Part shown: piece by piece, positions 7,626 to 12,940 of the stretch
How the letters are laid out: every line of letters starts with the position of its first letter
Position numbering within the stretch: position 1 is the first letter of the stretch
The notes under the pieces: generated by a model
Databases searched by the model: none
What the model saw: the letters and a program-made list of their open reading frames with translations, nothing else
Told to the model about the DNA's origin: nothing
Translations under genes and position numbers: made by a program
Source: an uncultured Bacillaceae bacterium
GTDB taxonomy: Bacteria > Bacillota > Bacilli > Bacillales > Caldibacillaceae
Length of the DNA stretch: 12,940 nucleotides
Direction of reading: 5' to 3'
Assembly: GCA_937983015.1 (NCBI GenBank)
Contig: CALKAK010000165.1
Location: 1 to 12,940, forward strand

Positions 7626-7637
7626 AGGTGAAAAACC

Positions 7638-7841
7638 GTGGCAAACAACAATAACAACCAACTTCTTGTGCCTGGTGTAGAGCAAGCCTTAGAACAAATG
7701 AAGTACGAAATCGCACAAGAATTTGGTGTGAATTTAGGTCCTGACACAACCTCCCGTGCTAATGGTTCTGTTGGAGGCGAGATCACAAAACGCCTCGTGC
7801 AAATGGCACAGCAACAATTAAGCGGTCGATTTACACAATAA
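7638..7841 (+). CDS. sspA: Alpha/beta-type small acid-soluble spore protein
   Basis: A 67-residue alpha/beta-type SASP. These proteins coat and saturate spore DNA in the forespore, shifting it towards an A-like form and protecting it from UV, heat and chemicals. They are then digested during germination. The core is recognised by LVPGVEQALEQMKYEIAQEF and by SRANGSVGGEITKRLV near the C-terminus. The GPR protease site is expected at YE-IAQEF, cutting between E24 and I25. The N-terminus MANNNNNQL is the usual Asn-rich tail. The GTG start at 7638 follows an almost ideal AAGGAGGTG (7622-7630), seven bases upstream. Its own sigma-G promoter and downstream terminator make it monocistronic, although read-through from thiI is not blocked by any terminator. 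Which ssp paralogue it is cannot be fixed without the other copies; the position after thiI matches B. subtilis sspA. Confidence 0.96.
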   Translation: MANNNNNQLLVPGVEQALEQMKYEIAQEFGVNLGPDTTSRANGSVGGEITKRLVQMAQQQLSGRFTQ

Positions 7842-7865
7842 CAATTTGAATATAGGATGGCTTCG

Positions 7866-7889
7866 GGCGGGGAATCTCCCCGCCTTTTT
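7866..7889 (+). terminator. GC-rich terminator of sspA
   Basis: GGCGGGGA (7866-7873) pairs with TCCCCGCC (7877-7884) around the tight loop ATC, followed by TTTTTGTTT. It starts 25 bases after the sspA stop. This is a textbook intrinsic terminator. Confidence 0.93.
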
Positions 7890-8247
7890 GTTTACAAAAA
7901 AAGAGGAGAATAAACAAATATCGTTCCCCGCTCTTTATGATTCGCTTTCTCAATTTAATTGGATGAACATTTTGGAATTAATGGTAGTTTTCCCCAGAAT
8001 CCAACAAATAAACCATGAAAAAATGTATTTACCGTCAATTTTTTTATATAATTGAATCGAAAATAATAATATTTTGATCGTTTTTCCATAATCGATGATT
8101 ATAAGAAGATTCATTCCTTTTAGAATAAGCAAGGTTAAACCGCATAAGGATTGTTCAAGACGGCGCATGAAATTTTTTATATGAAAGTATTGGTGGAGGA
8201 AAAGTCGGCTAGAAAATTGAAACTCTTTCGGTTGAAATTCGTAAACA
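7890..8247. other. AT-rich gap between convergent sspA and nadK2; no convincing gene
   Basis: About 360 AT-rich bases. Open frames exist on both strands (plus to 8055, minus 8168-7950, and a 39-codon plus frame from ATG 8181). None has a Shine-Dalgarno at its start or a recognisable protein. A small perfect inverted repeat, ATAATC-GAT-GATTAT, lies at 8088-8102. TTGAAA occurs twice near 8214-8238 as a short direct repeat. No clear hairpin-plus-T-run terminator for nadK2 on the minus strand was found. It may be a decayed remnant or simple spacer. Confidence 0.5.
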
Positions 8248-9048
8248 TTAAAGGAACATCCGCTGCACCTTATGCCAGAATGAATTTGTTTTCAGCTTAA
8301 CGGTTTTGATTACCTTATTACTAAGCTGTATATCGATCGTTCGGATTTTATTAGACGCCAGTGCCTCGTTATCAAAACTGATGATAGGGAAGCTATTGGG
8401 GCGATCTTTGATTTCCAGACGTAATTTTCTTTCGCCGCTGAAGATCATCGGTGAATCTACCGTGCGAAATTGATTGTTATTAATGGAAGCAAGTTCGTTT
8501 ACCTGAAAGGAGGGTACTAGCGGATCAACGATCGCTCCGCGAACCGATTTATTGTAACCAGTACTACCGGTAGGGGTAGATATGATTATTCCATCACCGC
8601 GGAAAGTTTCAAAATGAAAATCATCAATATATACATCAAGCACAAAAGTTTTCACGATCGATGAACGGATGGTGAATTCATTTAAACAATAAAATGCTCC
8701 TTCTTCATCGATATAGACTTCGAGCACCGGGTAGCGCCGGACTTCGATTTTTTTCGTATCCATCGCCTCAAGTGTTTCTTGTAAGCTATCATAGTGAAAA
8801 TCACTGTAAAAGCTCATTTCTTGATCCGTGGCGATTCCAACGTAAAGACAATCATCACGAAAACCGGATTTGCGAACGGCTTGTAAAAAAGTGCCGTCAC
8901 CACCGATACTGACTATGATATTCGCATCTTTAAAATGATCGACAACGTTAAAACCCTTTTCTAGAGCAATGCTCTGCAACCGTTTTTTTATCGCTTCAAT
9001 ATTTGAGTTTCCTTGATGGAAAAAGTACATATTGCGTCTTTCGTCCAT
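8248..9048 (-). CDS. nadK2: NAD kinase 2 (PpnKB/YtdI type)
   Basis: A 266-residue ATP-dependent NAD kinase that phosphorylates NAD to NADP in the cytosol, setting the NADPH pool. The ATP/catalytic motif GGDGTF is at 49-54 (D51 is the expected catalytic Asp). The NE motif is at 123-124 (CLNEFTIR), and the glycine-rich TPTGSTGYNKS begins at 158. The ending NSFWHKVQRMFL and the GIATDQEMSFY segment are typical of the second Bacillus paralogue rather than PpnKA, and the length matches it. The start is set by AAGGAGGAG seven bases before the ATG. The gene is divergent from sppA and convergent with sspA, and appears monocistronic. The paralogue assignment is from memory of the family, so slightly less certain than the kinase assignment. 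Confidence 0.93.
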   Translation of the reverse strand: MDERRNMYFFHQGNSNIEAIKKRLQSIALEKGFNVVDHFKDANIIVSIGGDGTFLQAVRKSGFRDDCLYVGIATDQEMSFYSDFHYDSLQETLEAMDTKKIEVRRYPVLEVYIDEEGAFYCLNEFTIRSSIVKTFVLDVYIDDFHFETFRGDGIIISTPTGSTGYNKSVRGAIVDPLVPSFQVNELASINNNQFRTVDSPMIFSGERKLRLEIKDRPNSFPIISFDNEALASNKIRTIDIQLSNKVIKTVKLKTNSFWHKVQRMFL

Positions 9049-9079
9049 GCAAGTCTCCTCCTTGATATATTGTCGCTTA

Positions 9080-9085
9080 ATTATA
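9080..9085 (-). promoter_or_regulatory. Candidate -10 box for nadK2
   Basis: On the minus strand a perfect TATAAT (9085-9080) lies about 30 bases before the nadK2 ATG. The region 17-18 bases further upstream has no good TTGACA match (about TTATTC), so this is a partial promoter call. Confidence 0.4.
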
Positions 9086-9229
9086 GTTTATCACGGAGAC
9101 AAAGAATAAAGTATAACTTTCTTGATGAAAAGTATCGATCTTGAGGATTCTCGCTTGGTTAGAAAAATCATGGAAAGCATTTTAATTAACTATGTGATCG
9201 ATGATGATATTCATGATGGAGGGAAAACA

Positions 9230-10249
9230 ATGAATACAAAACGTTGGATAGCTCTTGTTGTAGCTGTAGGGGTCATGTTTTTCTCTGTTGTTTCATCCGC
9301 CCTTTCAACGCTTTTCCTGGCGGAACTGGAAAGTACCAAGAGTGCCTTTGAAGATTTATGGGGGAAGGATGAGCCGTTTAGCGAAGAGGTAATTGAACCG
9401 GGCGATCCCTTTTCACAAATTGTAGTGCTGGAAGTTAACGGGGTGATTCAAGATCTCGGAACGGATGATCCTCTATTCACTTCAGGAATGTATAATCACC
9501 GGCTGTTCATGAAAAAGTTAGAAGCTATTAAGGAAAATGAAAATGTTAAGGGGATTGTATTACAGATTAATTCCCCGGGCGGAACCGTTGTTGAAAGCGC
9601 CCAGATTCACGATAAATTGGTCGAGATCATGATGGAAAGGGAAATTCCCGTTTACGTTTCCATGGGATCGATCGCTGCATCCGGAGGGTATTATATCGCG
9701 GCGCCGGCAACGAAAATTTTCGCAGCCAAAGATACGATCACCGGTTCGATCGGGGTGATCATGCAAGGATATAATATTAGCGAATTAGCGGAAAAAGTTG
9801 GTGTTGAACCTTTCACGATTAAAAGCGGCCCCTTTAAAGATATAGGTAGCAGCACGAGGAAAATGACCGAAGAAGAAGAACGAATTTTGCAATCATTGAT
9901 AAATAATGCTTATGAGGATTTTGTCCGGGTGGTTGCGGAAGGAAGGAATATGAATATCGATCATGTAAAAACCATCGCCGATGGGCGCATTTACGATGGA
10001 AGACAGGCAAAAGAAATAGGTTTAGTCGATGAATTCGGATATTTAGAAGATGTGATAAGTGCTATGAAAGAAGATATGGGCCTTGAAGGTGCGGAGGTTG
10101 TCCGTTATGAGGATGATACATTCGGTTTGAGTTCCTTATTCTTTTTCATGAACGATAAGTTGGGCGGGAAAAACACGACAGTAAATGATCTCATTCAAGT
10201 GTTATCGCATCATCACGCTCCGCGCCTGATGTACTTATATTCCAATTAG
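9230..10249 (+). CDS. sppA: Signal peptide peptidase SppA
   Basis: A 339-residue membrane-anchored Ser/Lys-dyad protease of the S49 family, which degrades remnant signal peptides and probably other small membrane-associated peptides. One N-terminal transmembrane helix (about residues 6-30) puts the catalytic domain outside. The core has INSPGG (113-118), the nucleophile S151 in AASGGYY, TGSIGVIMQ (171-179) and the general-base K203 in GPFKDIGS. S151 and K203 are 52 residues apart, as are Ser147 and Lys199 of B. subtilis SppA. The frame is open back to 9122. The ATG at 9230 is chosen because GGAGGG precedes it and MNTKRW starts the signal-anchor at the usual length (about 335). Twelve bases separate it from the inhibitor gene sppI. 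No sigma-W box (TGAAAC-N16-CGTA) could be found, although I recall the B. subtilis pair as sigma-W controlled. Confidence 0.95.
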   Translation: MNTKRWIALVVAVGVMFFSVVSSALSTLFLAELESTKSAFEDLWGKDEPFSEEVIEPGDPFSQIVVLEVNGVIQDLGTDDPLFTSGMYNHRLFMKKLEAIKENENVKGIVLQINSPGGTVVESAQIHDKLVEIMMEREIPVYVSMGSIAASGGYYIAAPATKIFAAKDTITGSIGVIMQGYNISELAEKVGVEPFTIKSGPFKDIGSSTRKMTEEEERILQSLINNAYEDFVRVVAEGRNMNIDHVKTIADGRIYDGRQAKEIGLVDEFGYLEDVISAMKEDMGLEGAEVVRYEDDTFGLSSLFFFMNDKLGGKNTTVNDLIQVLSHHHAPRLMYLYSN

Positions 10250-10261
10250 GGGTGGTGTCAT

Positions 10262-11008
10262 ATGGAAGATAAAGAAAATAAACTTGAAAAAAAAGAGCGG
10301 TCGTCCATTCACGAAAATGAGGTTCATACCGATCCCCTAACCGGTGAAACAATCGGTGATCAGGAACGATCGGAAAAATCTGTGCCGATAAAAAACGAAG
10401 AGAACGAGCATCAGGCCCGTGAAGATAGTGAGCGAAATCAGAATGCACTTGACGGAGAAAAACAAAAAGGCGAAGCTGAACGGTCGAAAGGTTTAACGAT
10501 TTTTACGGAAAAGGGACAAAAACAACTGGAAAAACTGCAAAAAGAAGGGCCGGTTGATTTAAATGCCTATGCTGGCTTTTGGATTCGCTTCTGTGCATAT
10601 CTTGTTGACCTATTGATCATCGCGTCCTTACGTCTTATGATCGTTCGCCCAATCGTGTTACTATTCGATCTGGATTCTGAGGGTGTTTTTTCGGTCAAAA
10701 ACATCATGTCTGTGATCATATTCTACGCGTATTTCATCTTCTTAACGAAATATACCGGACAAACATTAGGGAAAATGATCTTTGGAATACGCGTGATCCC
10801 ATTACACGGGAATCGTCTAACATGGGATACTGTGATCTTCCGGGAATTGGTCGGGCGGTATATTTGCCATACGGTAAAAATTTTATACGTTCTGGCAGGT
10901 TTGTTGCCGAAAAAGCAGGGCTTGCATGATTACTTTGCCGACACATGTGTCATTCATGAAGAAGTAGTTAATAAGCAAAGTGTTGAAAAACTGCTACAAC
11001 AACACTGA
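10262..11008 (+). CDS. sppI: RDD-family membrane protein, SppA inhibitor (SppI/YteJ) with long charged N-terminus
   Basis: A 248-residue RDD-domain protein directly after sppA. The C-terminal part (about 103-235) carries the family's residues: R109 (FWIRF), D116 (LVDLL) and the late D223 (LHDYFADT). It has hydrophobic helices near 111-134 and 147-163, and the typical TGQTLGKMIFGIRV segment. B. subtilis YteJ, also next to sppA, was shown to bind and inhibit SppA and named SppI; the same role is inferred. Residues 1 to about 100 are a low-complexity, highly charged, Glu/Lys/Asn-rich stretch absent from the roughly 160-residue B. subtilis protein. AGGGGTGGT (10248-10256) before the ATG supports this long form, and no strong internal start was seen before the RDD domain. 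It forms an operon with sppA, ended by a hairpin. Confidence 0.88.
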   Translation: MEDKENKLEKKERSSIHENEVHTDPLTGETIGDQERSEKSVPIKNEENEHQAREDSERNQNALDGEKQKGEAERSKGLTIFTEKGQKQLEKLQKEGPVDLNAYAGFWIRFCAYLVDLLIIASLRLMIVRPIVLLFDLDSEGVFSVKNIMSVIIFYAYFIFLTKYTGQTLGKMIFGIRVIPLHGNRLTWDTVIFRELVGRYICHTVKILYVLAGLLPKKQGLHDYFADTCVIHEEVVNKQSVEKLLQQH

Positions 11009-11017
11009 TGAATATTA

Positions 11018-11046
11018 CGCTCCTCAAGGGAGCGCTTTTTTATTTT
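11018..11046 (+). terminator. Terminator of sppA-sppI
   Basis: CGCTCC (11018-11023) pairs with GGAGCG (11029-11034) around a five-base loop, followed by CTTTTTTATTTT. It lies 10 bases after the sppI stop codon. Confidence 0.88.
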
Positions 11047-11121
11047 CCGGGTTTCCCGTGATCGATACGTTTAATTTTTTACAAACTGGACAACAATGAT
11101 TGGTTGAAAGGTTGTGACGAA

Positions 11122-11814
11122 ATGATCTGGGTGATCACGGGGGGCATTTTTAGCGGAATAATTTTTTTATTGCTTTTTTCCGATATTAAAATTTACGTGC
11201 ATTATTCCTTTGATGGTACTGAGAACTTTTTGCAAATTAAAGGGAAGGTCTTCTTCGGAATGTTATCTTTTAAGAAAAGAATTTTACTGCAACAATCTGA
11301 AAACGGAATGTCAACACAAAAACCTTTTTTCCAAGAGCGGGAGACAACAGGAGAGCGGGAAAAAAAAGAAATGTTGCAGAAGGACAAAATCACAACAACC
11401 GATGGCAAAACCTCACCGCTTGAACAAATCGATCATTTTTTTGAAGTCCTGGGGTCTGGTTACCAGCTACTAAAATCTTTCCTTCGACAAATCAAAATCT
11501 TGCGATTCATATGGGTTACGGAAATCGGAACAGGTGATGCCGCTTCAACCGGGATCGCTACTGGATGTAGCTGGGCCCTGAAAGGAAATGTGTTGGCCAT
11601 CATGCGCCAGTTATTTAATTTACAAACGAAACCGCGAATCCGGGTCTATGCAAATTTTCAAAATCCCGTAATCCGCACGAATTTTCATTGTATGTTTCAA
11701 GTGAAGGTCGGGAAAACTATTCTAGCGGGTATCAAGGCGTTTCTTGTTTTTCGCAAGCTGAAAAAAGGGCAAAATTTGAAGAACAAGATGGTGAAAGAGG
11801 AATCGACACTGTAA
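11122..11814 (+). CDS. ytfI: DUF2953 membrane-associated protein YtfI
   Basis: A 230-residue protein of the YtfI (DUF2953) family; no biochemical function is known to me. An N-terminal hydrophobic segment (about residues 2-20) anchors it. A variable, charged linker at about 62-95 is followed by the diagnostic WVTEIGTGDAASTGI block and the GCSWALKG segment. The open frame starts at TTG 11104. The ATG at 11122 is preferred because AAAGGTTGTGA (11107-11117), a good anti-16S match, sits just before it. Its stop TAA is embedded in the Shine-Dalgarno of gerW, so the two are translationally coupled and form a sporulation-linked pair, as in B. subtilis (ytfI-ytfJ, recalled as forespore sigma-F genes). 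No clear sigma-F or sigma-G promoter was found upstream. Confidence 0.85.
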   Translation: MIWVITGGIFSGIIFLLLFSDIKIYVHYSFDGTENFLQIKGKVFFGMLSFKKRILLQQSENGMSTQKPFFQERETTGEREKKEMLQKDKITTTDGKTSPLEQIDHFFEVLGSGYQLLKSFLRQIKILRFIWVTEIGTGDAASTGIATGCSWALKGNVLAIMRQLFNLQTKPRIRVYANFQNPVIRTNFHCMFQVKVGKTILAGIKAFLVFRKLKKGQNLKNKMVKEESTL

Positions 11815-11828
11815 AGGAGGAACTGATC

Positions 11829-12317
11829 ATGGCTGATCACCCATTAAAAGGGTTGATGACCACGGCGATGGAAAACTTGAAAGAAATGGTGGATGTAAAC
11901 ACCATTCTCGGCGATCCCGTTGAAACACCGGATGGCGGCGTGATTTTAACCGTCTCTAAGGTCGGTTTTGGCTTTGCAGCCGGGGGATCGGAATTTGTTT
12001 CCGATAGTAAAGGAAGTGAGGCGAATTCTGATAACCAACTTCCCTTTGGAGGAGGAAGTGGTGGCGGTGTTTCGATTACTCCCATTGCTTTTTTGATTGT
12101 AAATAAAGATGGGGTTCGCTTATTGCACGTCGATCAAAACACTCATCTTTACGAGAAAATTATCGATCTTGCGCCCAATGCGGTTGATAAAATTCAGCAA
12201 ATGTTATCCAATGGGAAGAATAAATCGCAATCAAATGCCGCATCCAAGCACGACCAGTCTCATCCTCCCGAAACGAACCCGAAAGACCCGGCTTCACCGC
12301 CAGATTTTCAAATCTAA
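11829..12317 (+). CDS. gerW: Spore protein GerW (YtfJ family)
   Basis: A 162-residue GerW/YtfJ family sporulation protein. B. subtilis YtfJ is a spore protein reported to be needed for normal L-alanine-triggered germination; the molecular mechanism is not known. The family core spans about 5-125. It has HPLKGLMTTAMENLKEMVD, then GDPVETPDGGVILTVSKVGFGFAAGG, a Gly-rich loop (FGGGSGGG, 73-80), and ITPIAFLIVNKDGVRLL. The C-terminal 35 residues are a low-complexity Asn/Ser/Pro/Lys tail. The open frame reaches back to 11688 inside ytfI. The ATG at 11829 is chosen because TAAAGGAGG (11812-11820) precedes it and residue 1 begins the conserved region. Spacing to ytfI is 14 bases, with a shared stop/ribosome site. 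A terminator follows, separating it from tpx. Confidence 0.93.
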   Translation: MADHPLKGLMTTAMENLKEMVDVNTILGDPVETPDGGVILTVSKVGFGFAAGGSEFVSDSKGSEANSDNQLPFGGGSGGGVSITPIAFLIVNKDGVRLLHVDQNTHLYEKIIDLAPNAVDKIQQMLSNGKNKSQSNAASKHDQSHPPETNPKDPASPPDFQI

Positions 12318-12324
12318 TCGGTCA

Positions 12325-12353
12325 ACCGGTGCCGTTTGTGCATCGGTGTTTTT
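12325..12353 (+). terminator. Terminator of ytfI-gerW
   Basis: ACCGGTGC (12325-12332) pairs with GCATCGGT (12340-12347), 8 bp with one G-U pair, around a seven-base loop. GTTTTTATTAATTT follows. It lies eight bases after the gerW stop. Confidence 0.75.
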
Positions 12354-12409
12354 ATTAATTTAAAGGTCAATACCGTTCCTTTTGTTTGTATTTTTTTGAT
12401 TATTTGTTA

Positions 12410-12418
12410 TGATAAAAT
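12410..12418 (+). promoter_or_regulatory. Candidate extended -10 promoter of tpx
   Basis: TGATAAAAT at 12410-12418 fits the extended -10 form TGnTAnAAT and lies 27 bases before the tpx ATG. The -35 region is a T-rich stretch with no good TTGACA match, as is common with extended -10 promoters. Confidence 0.5.
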
Positions 12419-12445
12419 CACGATTGGTTGTAAGGAGGGGAAAAG

Positions 12446-12940
12446 ATGGCTGAAGTACTTTTCGGGGGAAAACCTGTTCAACTTCTTGGCAATGAGGTTC
12501 GGGTCGGTGATCCCGCACCGGAGTTTACGGTGATCGACCAGGACCTTAATGAAGTTCATTCAAGCAAATGGAATAACCAAGTTCGTCTAATCGCTTCTGT
12601 GCCTTCGATCGACACGGGCGTTTGTGATGCGGAAACACGGCGTTTCAACGAAGAGGCGGCGAATCTTCCCGGTGTACAGGTCATCACGATCAGCGCGGAC
12701 TTACCTTTTGCACAAAAACGCTGGTGTGCCGCCAGGGGAATTGAGAATTTAGAAGTACTTTCCGACCATCGGAATTTTTCGTTCGGTGATGCCTTTGGTG
12801 TGCACATGAAAGATCTCCGGCTTTTAGCCAGAGCTGTTTTTGTCATTGATTCAACTAACACGATCGTCTATAAAGAAATCGTACCTAATGTTCATGACCA
12901 TCCTGATTATGAAAAGGCGATTCAAGCGGCAAAAAATGCC
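12446..12940 (+). CDS. tpx: Thiol peroxidase Tpx (cut by window end)
   Basis: An atypical 2-Cys peroxiredoxin that reduces hydrogen peroxide and organic hydroperoxides in the cytosol with electrons from thioredoxin. The window holds 165 codons and no stop; the family is about 165-168 residues, so only the last few residues are missing. The peroxidatic cysteine is C60 in PSIDTGVCDAETRRF and the resolving cysteine is C94 in FAQKRWCAARG, the exact spacing of Tpx enzymes. Start is the ATG after TAAGGAGGGG (12431-12440). It has its own candidate promoter and follows the gerW terminator. The order gerW(ytfJ)-tpx(ytgI) is the same as in B. subtilis. Confidence 0.96.
   Translation, partial: MAEVLFGGKPVQLLGNEVRVGDPAPEFTVIDQDLNEVHSSKWNNQVRLIASVPSIDTGVCDAETRRFNEEAANLPGVQVITISADLPFAQKRWCAARGIENLEVLSDHRNFSFGDAFGVHMKDLRLLARAVFVIDSTNTIVYKEIVPNVHDHPDYEKAIQAAKNA

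Noticed and set aside
7846..8055. Open frame starting just after sspA
   Set aside because: It starts at TTG with no ribosome site, runs straight through the sspA terminator hairpin, and has no protein-like pattern.
7950..8168. Minus-strand open frame in the sspA-nadK2 gap
   Set aside because: No Shine-Dalgarno before its ATG and composition typical of translated AT-rich spacer; no family recognised.
8181..8300. 39-codon plus-strand frame from ATG 8181 containing GGTGGAGG
   Set aside because: The GGTGGAGG lies inside the frame, not before the ATG, and the frame runs into nadK2 on the opposite strand.
9122..9229. Upstream extension of sppA
   Set aside because: No ribosome site before 9122; the ATG at 9230 has GGAGGG and begins a standard signal-anchor at family length.
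9122..9229. Sigma-W promoter upstream of sppA
   Set aside because: TGAAAA-like boxes occur, but no CGTA is found 16 bases after any of them.
11041..11121. Sigma-F or sigma-G promoter before ytfI
   Set aside because: GGACAACAAT and CGATACG only loosely resemble the consensus boxes and are wrongly spaced.

Overview
This window is a chromosomal core-genome segment of a spore-forming Bacillaceae (Bacillota). Evidence for this is strong AGGAGG-type Shine-Dalgarno sites, TTG/GTG/ATG start usage, an alpha/beta-type spore protein gene with a sigma-G-like promoter, a GerW (YtfJ) spore protein gene, and an EzrA division regulator. Gene content resembles the dgcP(ytrP)-ytsP-ezrA-nifZ-thiI-sspA and ppnKB-sppA-yteJ-ytfI-ytfJ-tpx neighbourhood of Bacillus subtilis, but in a more compact form. 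The species cannot be named from sequence alone. No rRNA, tRNA, insertion sequence, prophage or CRISPR array was seen.

Left part (1-3200): an unrecognised single-pass membrane-anchored protein gene with its own extended -10 promoter, then a GAF-GAF-GGDEF diguanylate cyclase (DgcP type). Convergent to these is the GAF-fold free methionine-R-sulfoxide reductase (YtsP), which has a strong terminator just after its stop codon. Middle part (3345-7890): ezrA runs into a perfect hairpin terminator. A promoter abutting that hairpin drives the iscS-like nifZ and thiI pair, which makes 4-thiouridine in tRNA. The spore DNA-protecting gene sspA follows, under a forespore promoter with a perfect dyad around its -10 and Shine-Dalgarno, and ends in a GC-rich terminator. 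About 350 bases without a convincing gene follow (7890-8247).

Right part (8248-12940): NAD kinase 2 on the minus strand is divergent from sppA-sppI, a membrane signal peptide peptidase and its RDD-family inhibitor, here with a long charged N-terminal extension. A terminator separates these from the ytfI-gerW sporulation pair, followed by another terminator and tpx (thiol peroxidase), which is cut by the window end.

Most of the window is ordinary core genome and no new multi-gene system is evident. The points most worth a second look are the dyad over the sspA promoter and ribosome site, the degenerate product-inhibition site of the diguanylate cyclase, the SppI extension, and the unknown first gene.
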